From Ophiostoma sp. CBS 140.51 (lineage: Eukaryota; Ascomycota; Sordariomycetes; Ophiostomatales; Ophiostomataceae): a stretch of 64,000 nucleotides of DNA. Below are positions 13,301-24,608 of the stretch, one piece after another. Each line of letters opens with the position of its first letter. The stretch's first letter is position 1. The position numbers and the translations under genes were made by a program. Location: the NCBI GenBank assembly GCA_029298735.1, contig JANSLP010000120.1:1-64000 (forward strand), written 5' to 3'. The notes under the pieces were generated by a model. The model had not been told where the DNA came from. It worked only from the letters and a program-made list of their open reading frames with translations, and did no database searches.

Positions 13301-16300
13301 AGCAGGAGAGCAGACGAAGTACGGAGGATGGGGATCAAAAGTGGCAAAGACAGGCAAAGTGACTGGATCTCCAGCCTACATACTAGATACTGCTACAAGG
13401 CACATGCGGACACCGCGGAGGAGGCCGAGCTGGGCTCCGTTCGGCGTTCAAAGTATTCCTTGTTTTTCCACTCTCGATGGAGCTTCAAATGGAGCAAATT
13501 ACACGAGAATGTCGATACAGCGGTACTAAAACAGCTAAACCGGTTCCTTGGGGCCGTTTGTGATACGGTGCAGTTGGACCCTTGTTTTTCGTCCCAGTTC
13601 GACGCGAGAAAGTGGTGATCAAGTACTTGTACTGTGTATAGCTTGTGTTCTTGTTTGATTCCGGGCGTTTTGATTTTCTTGATTTCCAGCAGGATAATGT
13701 ACATTTCATCCCCAACCACCACCATATGATTTTCTTTTGGAGTTCAGTAGCCAACTACTCGTAAACATTCCCCCTCCTCTCACACACGCCCTTTTCTCCA
13801 CGGCCATCCTCACTCATACAGCGTGACGGCGATTGGAGAGAATGTTTAGACATGGCGAGCCGCATATTTCCCATCACTTGAACGTGCCACATGGAAACGA
13901 AGCCCCTCTCTTCCCCGTCCATACGGGATTGTTGATTTGTGGAGGGTGGTTTTGCCTCCTGCCCACTTTTACAATTAACGAAAGGGAAAGAAAGAAAGAA
14001 AGACCGAGGGCAAAATGTTACAAGAACCATGTTTTCTCACGCCTCTCCCACTCCCATTGCAACGATACTGCTTTCCCCTGTAGCCTGGCTGCCCCGACGT
14101 TTTGGTATTGGGACGAGAAAGTGGAATGATAAAGCCTCATTCTGCCCCTTCTTTGCTTCTTCTCAGCTCCATCCCCTGACACAGACCAGCTGTCGTATTT
14201 CTCCCGAGGCAGTTTTTCACTCTCTCCTTTTGTCGCCTGAAAGTTTTACAAGCCACCATAATTCAGGGACTTGCCAGGGCTCCGTATTGGCAGCGGAATT
14301 TCAATTAAAAACTAGCCCTCCATCACCATCACCTGGAAATAAAAGGACAAGTCACAAAAATAGGGAGCCCGCCATAGCGGAACAGCGTCCCGGCTCCGCC
14401 CTGAGACGAACATGGCGGAAAGGCGAGATAGTGGGAATACCCCGTAATAATATATGGGGCGGGCCCTATTGGCAATATCAATGTTGAGACCTGCCGTTGC
14501 ACCTCTCCTGAAAATCAGCGAATCCATTCAGTGAAGGTGCCTTTTCATCCCATCCTGACAGGATCGCGCCTGGGCTGTCGAGAGACATTGTACGACGTAA
14601 CGTCTTGTTTTTTCTACAATAATATGAAAGAGGGTTGCAGAGCTCTGAGGACGGAGAAATTTAAACATTTGTGCACCCCTGTGCTTTATTTCAACATGGG
14701 GTTTCTTCCTACCCTTCCTTTTGGCAATACAAAAAACCACCTGCGATGTTGAATTCCTCCTCTACGAAGCACTTTGTATGGGTACGCAAATAAAGAGAGA
14801 CAAAAAAAGGTGGCTGCCGTCACCCCCTCTGACAACACGACTGATCATTCTACCACAGTACATGTAAATAGGGCAGAGGGTGGCGATAATGAAGACATAA
14901 AAGGGGATAGGGGAATGAGAACTGGATCTGCACCTTTGGAACTTTCTGTGGCGGCGCGACCACAACCCAGAACCACGCTGTTGGGTCCGTCTTGCCTCGC
15001 GTCCAAAATTCTCTTACTGTGTAAGAGGCAAAAATAATTCTGGAAAAAAGGTGGTGGATTAACACCTTCTCTTGGCGCCAATATTTTCCGTTACAATTGC
15101 ATGGGAAAGGCAAATCCGAGGTGTTATCTCACCACTCATTTTTTTTTATTACAGAGTATCTTCTTTGCTCACCTTACGCCCATTGATGCATACACATACT
15201 TTGTACGTTTTATGGGGTGAGGTGTGTTTTCAACCATGTCTACTGGCTTTCTTTTTTACTTCGGCCGGCCCTTATTAGATTGTGCCGTCCTTGAAACTCA
15301 TACGATGGCGAAAAAAAAGAAAGAAAACAAAAGAAAGCGCAACGTTTGAAATCCCATCACCCTGCCATCATGACACATGTTTCTTCCGTTCGCTGTCACC
15401 AACTTGAAATCAACACTATTTCAGGGATGGCCACCGACAGCCACAAAGAAGCCCCCTAACATCCTTTGCACAGGAATTGTGCGTGGGGGTGTGGCAGTCA
15501 CTTTCGCTTGGAACTTGAGCATGCATGCACTCGCGGTCACATTATTTACCGACCCCCCAAAAACACCAACAGCTGTGGCTGTTGGCGATATTTTGTCAAA
15601 TCTCTCACAAAAGGCGAAATTCGTATTTCCTTGCTTTTGTGGCGCCTACCTTTCACCTGCCCGTTTCTCTCACCGTGCATACTGTTCCCCCACGCCTTAC
15701 ATCTTTGTCACACAAGGCTTTTTGCCAGTTATTTTGCTCCTATCCCACTTCACCCACTCGACGAACGATTGTAGATATTGGTGACGCAGCTGGCTTCGGG
15801 GCATCCCGATGTCAAGGATTATCGTATGTATATATACTCCGTACCATGTCTCTGTTCCCCCACCCACCGCTCCTCGTTGTATCTGCCTGACATTCATTGT
15901 CAACGACAAAACTGAGAATAAAAAGCGCACCGACGATTGGACTAATAAAGGCTCAAAATATAGTTTAAGATGGGTAAAAAACAAAACAATACCAAGCTAA
16001 AATACCAGACGAAAAACCACCCTAGCTCTGCTCCCTTGATGTAAGGGATGTCCACCAAAAGCCGTCTCTTGGAATTGTCCCTTTGTAGTGCCGCCAGCAA
16101 GACTGCAAGGGGCGTATGGTCTGTACGACAAGTATGTGTTGATGCTCGAAAGAAGAACAAAGCACAAGAGAAGATGGCCATCCTTCTCCCTACTTTGAGC
16201 TTGCATCGCAGTTACTTGCCGCATGCCTCTTGTCTCTTATGCACCCTCCTGCGTTGGCCATCTCGATGCAGCTATTTTTTCTGTCTCTTAGTCCTAAATT

Positions 16301-17957
16301 CCAATCGCCTTTCAAACCATTTTTGTAAGTTTGGCAACACCATTTTTATTGCTGGCGGCGGCATTCATTTTTGTTCTCTTATTTATTTTTCCGCGAGTTA
16401 ACACTCACTTGGCTACTATGTCAGTGGTATCGCGGCGCTCCTTCCTCCCACCACTGTTGTCTCCCTTCCCTGTAGTGTTTGGATGTTCGTGATAGGCACT
16501 CGTCATCCCACGCCATGACACACACACTTTTTGTCATTTTGTCCCATTCCCTCCCTCAATTGATATCACACCCCTCCCCCCTTCCGTGCCTGTGTTGTTG
16601 TGGGTGAAAAAAAGTTAGCCCCTAAAAAGCCGCGAGACAGAAGCAAGACAGAATTGTAACAAACTACCGGATTTGCCGCTGTCTTGAGAGTGGAAGCAAG
16701 CTACGAGTATGGTTGGCAGCCTGCTTCGGGGAATGGGCCACTCATAAAAGAGAGGACGATACGAAGCAAAAGATTGGACGAAATTTGGGGTATCAGGCCG
16801 TCTTGCGCCGTTTTATTGCCTCTTGAGTATATTCTTACCGTGGCCTTAATGCCTCAACAACACACACCTGTTCAACAGGTGTCGGGACAGATCATACTTG
16901 GCGTGGAGGGCAGGTCGCACAGCGAACATAATAGAATGGAAAGTATCAGAGCAGCTGCTATTCATTGTTAACAACACCCCATTTCCTAGCATCGACAAGC
17001 CACTGCACGGCTGGGCCCGACGGGGTGGGTTGTGATGCATATTCCAAAAGCCCGTGGCCCACCGTAGCAATTCTTTCTTGATATCATCGGTTGCCTGGCC
17101 TGGAATCTCCCGCATCATCTTCTTGGCTGGGCTGCCGCACTGCAGTATGACAAATGTACCCAATTATGACATGGAGGCATCCCATCCTGTAGCTCTGTCA
17201 TTCGTCTATCGGAGAGAGCGTGTTACTACAGCTGAACATGCATGCGGAAAGAGGCAGCAAGCAACCTATCAGCCACAGTAGACCGGCAGCTCCTTATATG
17301 CCACGAAGCTGGAATAAAATGAGGGCATAACCTCCAGTGAAAGTTCGGTTCCTTTTGAGTTCGGTATTGTAGTAGTGCGCTTTCAATCATGTTTTTTGAC
17401 AACGATGGATAGAATATTCTTCAAGAGATCCGCTGGGCCAAGAGCACAATAATAACACACCATCAATTTTATTGGACATCGCACCAGGTTGTGGGCTTGG
17501 AGAAATATCACATTAATTGGCAATTTTTATTATTATTAAATATATATCCATGTTAAATTGTTAGAACTAACCTATTTCCACAAGGAAGCCACCTTCGGTG
17601 CGGTCTTTGTATTGCGTTGTCGAGCGCAGCCTCGTGGTTCCTTCCGTGTTTGTTCAATAATGTGGAGTCGAAGTTACACAGGTGATAAGAAGTGCTGGAC
17701 ACTACCTCGACCAAATTCCAAAGAGTGGGGCCGCCGCAACTGCGCCCAGCTTACTACGAAGGCAAGAACGCCCAGCCCCGCACCTTCGTTGCGAGTTGCC
17801 TGTCCGCCAAACCGCTGCGCATCGTCGTCACGCATTGCCAGCTGTAGCTCCGACCTCGACTCTCCACCCCCATCATTGCTGTCGCAACATCAATTGACAG
17901 TATACGACCCTATCCATCCCCTCCATACGGATCCAATTGCACATCGACACATCCACA
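10371..17957. other. Gene-poor stretch between the micro-ORF and ARC15
   Basis: The first ~1.6 kb is C/T-rich and may be the 3' part of the transcript above. Beyond it I see no gene. It contains copies of the 9-mer TACGGAGTA or its complement at 12,176, 13,226 and 15,835; TACGACGTA or its complement at 12,390 and 14,591; and a 19-bp inverted repeat at 16,864-16,882 (ACACCTGTT, one base, AACAGGTGT). A minus-strand frame at about 16,846-17,163 has a fairly protein-like stretch but no family I recognise. The block 17,380-17,560 is AT-rich and precedes the ARC15 promoter and leader. Confidence 0.55.
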
Positions 17958-18659
17958 ATGTCCATCATCCAGCAGCACAGTAACGCGTCCCTCGGCGACG
18001 CTTGGCGTACGATCAACATCGACGCCCTCGAGGAGGACAGCCCGGCCAACTTTGACATCGCGACCCTGCGCCCGCCCGTCCCCGAGATTGCCGAGCCCGA
18101 GGTCCGCCAGCTTGCCGGCCAGGTCCGCCAGCTGCTGCGGGGCGGCGACAACGACGGCGCCCTGCGCGGCTGCCTGGAGATGCCCGTCTACGTCGGCTCC
18201 GACGGCGCCAAGGAGGCCGCCCTGCAGACCATCCTCGAGGTGCTGCAGTCAATCAAGGCGAGCGACATGAGTCCGCTGCTGAAGCGTCTGTACGCAACCG
18301 AGAACGGTAGCGAGCTGTTGGACGTTTTGATGAAGTATTTGTACGTCCTACGAACTTCCCCCTTTCCCGCGCCATTGTATCGCCCAAGCATCGCGCCCAC
18401 TAACAGTTTCAGATACAAAGGCATGGCCACCCTCAAGGGCTCAGGCTCGTCGACCCCCCACACGCCGACACGCACGCCAACGAGCGGCTTTAACACAATC
18501 GGAAGCCTCGGCAGCAGCAAGGGCTTCCTGCCCGGCCAGGGCGGCGGCGACTCGACGGGCGCTGCGATGAGCGTTCTGCTTAGCTGGCACGAAAAGGTGG
18601 TCGAGGTCGCCGGCCTGGGTAGCATACAGCGCACGATGACCGACTGGCGGAGGGTGTAA
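17958..18659 (+). CDS. ARC15: Arp2/3 complex subunit 5 (ARPC5, p16-Arc); join(17958..18340,18413..18659)
   Basis: Smallest subunit of the Arp2/3 complex, which nucleates branched actin filaments at cortical patches and endocytic sites. The spliced product is 209 aa. The N-terminus (MSIIQQHSNASLGDAWRTIN) and the helical core with AALQTILEVLQSIKASDM, LLDVLMKYLYKGMA and C-terminal WHEKVVEVAGLGSIQRTMTD match the family. The single intron (72 nt; GTACGT donor, ACTAAC branch, TTTCAG acceptor) joins KYL to YKGMA. Its length is a multiple of three with no stop, so unspliced RNA would also stay open. The start is the ATG after ATCCACA; an in-frame TTG seven codons earlier is not used. Animal ARPC5 is about 150 aa; the extra length is a Ser/Thr/Gly-rich loop (about residues 137-177). 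It is convergent with NDUFAF5, 288 bp apart. Confidence 0.93.
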   Translation: MSIIQQHSNASLGDAWRTINIDALEEDSPANFDIATLRPPVPEIAEPEVRQLAGQVRQLLRGGDNDGALRGCLEMPVYVGSDGAKEAALQTILEVLQSIKASDMSPLLKRLYATENGSELLDVLMKYLYVLRTSPFPAPLYRPSIAPTNSFRYKGMATLKGSGSSTPHTPTRTPTSGFNTIGSLGSSKGFLPGQGGGDSTGAAMSVLLSWHEKVVEVAGLGSIQRTMTDWRRV

Positions 18660-18947
18660 GGTGGGAGACGGGGACGTTTGAAGGCTGGGGGTGTTGTGCC
18701 CAAGACAGAACGACGACGGTCGAGAGCTGGTAGAATACTCTTTCGACGCGCACTTCTGTGCTTCTTCCACCTCCACCTCCTTGGTTTTTACTGGCGCAGG
18801 GTCTTTTGCAAGGACGTACGTACATAGATGAGACAATAGCGAAATCAGCTTCATATGACTGGCTCCACTGTAGACGGGTCTTTATGCAATGGCTCCGCGT
18901 AGTTTGTTGTGGGATTTCTTTATATTATTTGTACATATGCTTGCTGC

Positions 18948-20176
18948 CTACTTTTTCTCGAGAACATCCTTCAAGTTGATCTGCCCACTACCCCGTGCCA
19001 ATGGCTGCGGCTCCTTCGCCGAAGGGTGCCAGCCGATCATGTAGATGATCCGGAATGTTGCTGGGATCGTTCCGTCCTCGTTTCCGTGCAGCTCCCGGTA
19101 GATGGCATCGTTGGCCAGCAGCACATCCCGTCCAATAGCACCCATCTCGCGGCCCATAATTGCGCTGCTCTCGCCCATCGCCTGCAGGTCCGCCATCAGC
19201 GCAAACGTGTCTGGGTAGTCCACGATAATGTCGTCCACGTCCACAGTAAGCATAGAGAAGCCGGCCCGCTGCAAAAGGCCACCCACGTCACGTACGTCGG
19301 CCAGAGGAGACACATGCGGCGACAAACCTCCCCGACGATCTTGCTCTGCCAGCTGCAGAGACGTGCGAAGCTCATACAGTGTGTCGCCGCCAAGCATGGC
19401 ACCCAGGAACGGCGCGTCGGGCTTCAACAAACGGTTGATCTGTGTCAGGACACCCGGCAGATCGTTGGTCCAGTGCAAGCTCAAGTTGCTCAAGATGAGG
19501 TCGTATGTCTCGGGCGTAAAGGGCGAGCCTGCTTCGATAGTTGGCGGGACGTCTCCACTCGTGCTGGCCGCGCCGTTGCCCTCCTCTTCTGTAAAGCTCA
19601 TGACATGGCGCGTAATGTCAATTTCCGCATTGAACGGCTGATCCGTATCGCGGTACAGAAGACCGGGAGACGACTCGGCTGCAGTCAAATGCTCGATGCG
19701 CGTAGACAATGGTGGCGTGCCGGGCACGGCTGGATCAGGGTCTGGTCGGACCAGGGCGCGGGCGACATTACACGAGTTTGCTCCAAAGTCGAGCGCTCGT
19801 GGAAATGTCCGTTTAATGTCCTTCCTGTGTTAGACACGAAGCTAGGTAGGAAGACAACAAGGGGTACAGGATATATACTCACTAATAACCTCTCGCAGAG
19901 CCGGATGGCCACTTCGTCTTTGAGATAGTCTGCCTGCCGGCTGGCCTCTACATTGGCAGCCGCTCGCTCCTTCTGGAGCCATTTTGCGCGACGGTTGAAG
20001 ACCTCAAAGACGGGCTTGCCGCCGGACTGAATGGCATAGCCGCGTCTAGATGTCGAATTGTGCGATATTGAGGATGCAGATATCGAGAAGGGGACAACTC
20101 TCCGGGTTGCTGTTAGCAGTAGTACTGCGCGCCTTAACGGCGTTGTCGCATGGCCGCAGGTACAGAATGACCTCAT
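18948..20176 (-). CDS. NDUFAF5: Complex I assembly methyltransferase NDUFAF5-like, mitochondrial; complement(join(18948..19820,19883..20176))
   Basis: Class I SAM-fold protein of the NDUFAF5 family, a matrix factor needed for early assembly of NADH:ubiquinone oxidoreductase; the human protein hydroxylates an arginine of NDUFS7. The product is 388 aa. Residues 1-48 are Arg/Ser/Thr-rich and nearly free of acids, a likely mitochondrial presequence. EVFNRRAKWLQKERAA (about 58-73) and the SAM-binding loop ALDFGANSCNVARAL (about 105-119) follow, then YDLILSNLSLHWTNDLPG and the C-terminal YPDTFALMADLQAMGESSA. The intron (62 nt) has donor GTGAGT and joins CERLL to DIKRTFP. Only an acceptor ending AAG keeps frame; the CAG five bases upstream leads to a stop. 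The first ATG at 20,176 gives the presequence. It is divergent from AP-2 alpha and convergent with ARC15. Confidence 0.9.
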
Positions 20177-21076
20177 TGTCACCCTTTTGTTCGAATAGCA
20201 CGATTTTGGCGAGGGAGCAAGTATGGGGCCCCGTCAATATGAAAATCGTACCCGTCGATGAGTTTTGCTGTAAATACGTCTTAACGTCATTGCTGGTGGT
20301 TTTGTAATAAGGGCCAGCCACAGCGACAGCCACACATGGTTCGTTGTTTCCCTTCCTGCCTTCTTTCCCTAATTTTCCTTTTTTTGCGGGGACCATGCGA
20401 CCATGCGGTGAGTTTTGACGGCAGCCACGGGGCGGGGCAGGGGACTTGAAGAAAGGGGGCAAACCACACCCACTAGAGCCGCCCAGAAGGGAAAGCGCCA
20501 ACGGTGGGAAAGCCCAGAAGCGGCCTGGGGCGAGTGTGTTCCACCACTCAAAATACCAACATCGAGGAGCTCTCCTTTCTATTTTCACTTTTCGTCCGAT
20601 CGCAGAACTGCCCCATCTACCCCCATCGGCGCAGCTCTCCGATATCACAACCACGCGCATAACATCGGCCACCGGTGCAGCCAACCAACTTTCGACGCGC
20701 ATAATCCGATCCCTTTCCGCGTGTCCCGCCCTCCCGCGATCCGCACGCCCAGACCACCATTCGTCATCTCAGCCTTCTCTCTCTTCCTCCTTTACCCCCT
20801 GTTCGGCGGTCTGCCGCATTATCGTCAGCAAATCGACCCGGGAGTATCTTTACCGAGTCACATCAACATCTGTGTCGCTTCTGTCGCCGACGACAGCAGA
20901 TATACCCGAGAAGATCGACCATCACCTTTCGTCTATTCACAGGGACCGGCGCCGATTCTCGTTTCCGGAGGTTGTGCCGCCACCATCCGGAACCTGGCTT
21001 CACCAGCCTCGATATCTGATCCCCTAACAACACCAACACCGGCACCGTGTCTGTCCCTCCGCGAGGCTCGTCCGTC
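20177..21076. promoter_or_regulatory. Divergent control region and leaders of NDUFAF5 and AP-2 alpha
   Basis: This 900-bp interval separates two head-to-head genes. The half near AP-2 alpha (about 20,570-21,076) is C-rich and A/C-rich, as expected for its 5' leader. A short tandem GACCATGC lies near 20,391-20,406. Overlapping long frames on both strands here look like composition artefacts, because they overlap one another and lack any domain. Confidence 0.6.
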
Positions 21077-24000
21077 ATGTCGTCGTCGACGGGCGGCTTC
21101 CTGGGCCGCTCCAGCACCAGCAACTCCAACATGCGTGGTCTGGTCCAGTTTATTGCCGACCTACGCAATGCCCGCGCACGCGAGCTGGAGGAGAAGCGCA
21201 TCAACAAGGAGCTGGCCAACATCCGGCAGAAGTTCAAAGGTGGGTGAGGGACACGGCATCCAGGAGCCTATATGACAGACAACTGACACCACATGTACAA
21301 ACAGATGGCAACCTGAGCGGATATCACAAGAAGAAATACGTTTGCAAGGTAAATTACATCTTGTGATGCTGCTCTTGCGATCGTTCGACCGTTACTAACT
21401 TCCCCAGCTCCTCTATATCTACATCCTTGGCTGGAACGTCGACTTTGGCCACCTCGAGGCCGTTAACCTCATTTCGGCCACCAAGTACTCTGAGAAGCAG
21501 ATCGGCTACCTTGCCATGACCCTCTTCCTCCACGAAAAGCACGAGCTGCTCCACCTCGTCGTCAACAGTATACGAAAGGACCTCCTCGACCACAACGAGC
21601 TATTCAACTGCTTGGCACTGCACGCAATTGCCAATGTCGGTGGCCGCGAGATGGGTGAGGCCCTGAGTGGCGAAGTGCACAGGCTGCTCATCTCGCCAAC
21701 ATCAAAATCGTTCGTCAAGAAGAAGGCTGCCCTTACCTTGCTCCGCCTCTACCGCAAATTCACCGATATCGTGCAGCCGCAGTGGGGCGAGCGCATCATT
21801 TCGTTGATGGACGATGTCGACATGGGCGTGGCTCTGTCCGTGACTTCGCTGGTCATGGCCGTGGCTCAGGACAACCCGGATCAATACAAAGGCGCCTACG
21901 CCAAGGGTGCCGCGCGCCTCAAGCGCATCGTCGTCGACGGCGAGTACACGGCTGACTACCTGTATTATAAGGTGCCTTGCCCGTGGCTGCAGGTCAAACT
22001 GCTGCGGCTCCTCCAATACTTCCCACCGTCCGAGGACAGCCACATTCGTGAAATGATCCGCGAGTCTCTGCAAAAGGTCTTGAACCATGCCATGGAGACA
22101 AATAAGAACGTGCAGCAGAACAATGCCCAGAACGCGGTGCTGTTTGAGGCTATCAACCTCATCATCCACCTCGACACGGAGCACGCTCTGATGAAGCAAA
22201 TCTCCTCGCGCCTCGGCCGCTTCATCCAGTCGAGAGAGACCAATGTGCGCTACCTCGGTCTTGAGGCCATGACGCATCTGGCTGCGCGCGCCGACACGCT
22301 CGACCCCATCAAACAGCACCAGGACATTATTGTTGGCTCACTGCGCGACCGTGATATCAGCGTGCGGCGCAAGGGCCTCGATCTGTTGTACAGCATGTGC
22401 GACTCGTCCAACGCTACGCGGATTGTCGGCGAACTGCTTCACTACTTGCAAAACGCCGACTTTGCCATTCGCGAGGAGATGGTGCTCAAGATTGCCATTC
22501 TCACGGAAAAGTACGCCACCGATGTCCAGTGGTACGTTGACATTACACTCCGGCTCATTGCCATGGCTGGCGACCACGTCAGCGACGAAGTGTGGCAGCG
22601 TGTCATCCAGATCGTCACAAACAATGAGGAGCTGCAGGTGTATGCTGCTAAGAACAGTCTGATGTACGTGAAGCAGGACCACTGCCACGAGACGTTGGTC
22701 AAAATTGGCACCTATATTCTTGGCGAGTTTGGTCATCTCATCGCCGAAGAGCGTGGTTGCAGCCCTATTGAGCAGTTCCTGGCTCTTCAGAACAAGGTGC
22801 CAGCTTGCTCGGCTAGCACCAAGGCCATGATTCTGTCTTGCTTTGTGAAGTTTGTCAACCTGTTCCCCGAAATCAAGCCACAGCTGGTCCACGTCTTTGA
22901 GGTCTTTAGTCACACACTCGACTCAGAGCTGCAGCAGCGTGCGTGCGAGTACCTGGCGCTTGTCAACATGCCAACGGACGACCTGTTGCGCACGGTTCTT
23001 GATGAAATGCCGCCATTCCCTGAGCGGCAATCTGCTCTGCTCTCGCGGCTGCACCAGAAGCATGCCAACACCAGCGACAAGCGCACGTGGGTCGTGGGCG
23101 GTAAGGACGCCAACACTGACGCGGGCGAGCTGGGCATGGTTAAGAACCCTGGTCTGCGCCGCACCTTCAGCACCAACGACGCATCTTCGCCGAACGGTAA
23201 CGGGCAGCATGTCAATGGCATTGGTCCGAACGGTGCCGCCAACGGCGGCGCTTCCAAAGGGCAGTCCAAGTCGATCAACGACCTTGCTGGTATCGACATG
23301 CACATCATGTCGGGCGATAGCAAACCGACCAAGGTGCCTAACCTGGCGAGCGCCGCTCACTTGTCACCCGGCTGGGAGCGCGGCTTCAACCGTCTCATGC
23401 TCCGGGCGGACGGTGTGCTCTTTGAAGATGGCCAGATGCAGGTGGGCGTGCGGTCCGAGTACCGCGGCCAGGTTGCATGCTTGATTCTGTATTTTACAAA
23501 CAAGACGCCGGCCACCATCACCTCGTTTACGACAACGCTTGACTTAGACGAGTCCGAAAAGGGCAAGCTGACGTGGGACGTCAAGAACCTGCCGGACACC
23601 AATATTGGCCCCAGCTCGCAGTCGCAGCAGGTCATCATGTTCGAGGCCAAAAAGGTCTTTGAGAAGAGCCCCACCATTCGCGTGAGCTACCTGGCCGGTG
23701 CCCTGCAGGCCATTACGCTGAAGCTACCCGTGGCCATCCACAAGTTCATGGATGCAACGGAGCTGGCAGGCGAAGACTTTTTCAAGCGCTGGAAGCAGAT
23801 TGGCGGAGCACCGCGCGAAGCACAGCAGGTGTTTGGTATCGAGACGGGCCGCGAAGGGGAGCGCGAGTTCAACGAGATGTTCATCAGCAAGGTGCTCGAG
23901 GGCTTCCGGTGGGGCCTGCTCAAGAACGTCGACCCCAACCAGAAGAACTATGTCGGTGCCAGTGTAGTGCACACGTCAGAGGGTGGCAAGTTTGGCTGTC

Positions 24001-24278
24001 TCCTGCGTCTGGAGCCCAACTACGGTACTCAGGTATGTTTCGAACCCTTTTCACGACATTTTTATCTAGTATTGTGATTTTACTAACACCTCCAGATGGT
24101 CCGTCTGACAATCCGTGCTACTGACGAGTCGGTGCCGCCTGTGCTCCTCAAGCTCATGCAGAACCGTTTGGCTCGCGGGTTCGCCGTCCATGCCGAGGCT
24201 ATCCGGCCTCCGACAAAGCGGGAGATCTCCGATGCGTTCAGCAATGTGCTCGTTGGCCCCGAGGAGAACGGCCGTTAG
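21077..24278 (+). CDS. APL3: AP-2 adaptor complex subunit alpha; join(21077..21239,21305..21348,21408..24032,24096..24278)
   Basis: Large alpha-adaptin subunit of the plasma-membrane AP-2 clathrin adaptor, which binds PI(4,5)P2 and cargo and recruits accessory factors through its ear. The product is 1,004 aa. Residues 1-617 are the alpha-solenoid trunk, starting with MRGLVQFIADLRNARARELE and IRQKFKDGNLSGYHKKKYVCK before LLYIYILGW. A flexible Gly/Asn/Ser-rich hinge spans about 618-713. The beta-sandwich and platform ear spans about 714-1,004 (FNRLMLRADGVLFEDGQMQVG, then KRWKQIGGAPREAQQVF). Three introns (65, 59, 63 nt) all have GT/AG ends; the second and third have ACTAAC branches. The start is the ATG giving MSSSTGGFLGR. 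An unusual open frame continues for 109 codons directly after the TAG stop. Confidence 0.95.
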
Positions 24279-24608
24279 GAGCCGCCACCCGTTCCCGAGG
24301 AAGCATACGATATGTCACCCAGACGGTCACCCGTCGCTGAAGCCAAGATGTGGCGAACGCTGGGCCCCGTTTGGGAAGAAGACGAAGATGCTGCGAACAG
24401 AGGGATCGCAGATACCGTTGTCGATGAAATTAATGGGATGGACGAAGACATGTGCAACGACGAGGCATATGGGGATGCCGATGGCGACGTGTTCAGTGAC
24501 CAGCATATCAGTATCGAAAAGTGGCAGCAGGAGGTGGAGCGATATCAGGCACAGGAACAGGAAAGGGAGTATGGACCTCTGTCGTCGAGCCCCAACTGTT
24601 TTATCTAA
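24279..24608 (+). other. In-frame open extension after the AP-2 alpha stop codon
   Basis: The codon after the TAG at 24,276-24,278 continues in the same frame as the last AP-2 alpha exon for 109 sense codons before TAA at 24,606. The translation starts EPPPVPEEAYDMSPRRSP and is acidic (EEDEDAANR, DEINGMDEDMC), then has a Gln/Glu-rich helix-like stretch (KWQQEVERYQAQEQERE). It could be a readthrough extension, a decayed former C-terminus, a sequence error at one base, or 3' UTR that is open by chance. I see no intron that would remove the stop: fragments ending at the GTTAG would be too short or would delete conserved ear residues. Confidence 0.4.

Noticed and set aside
18909..19928. 339-codon plus-strand frame opposite NDUFAF5
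   Set aside because: It overlaps the conserved methyltransferase on the other strand and crosses its intron; no domain.
20046..20702. 218-codon minus-strand frame and overlapping plus-strand frames in the NDUFAF5/AP-2 alpha promoter
   Set aside because: They overlap each other and the leaders of two well-supported genes, with no domain.
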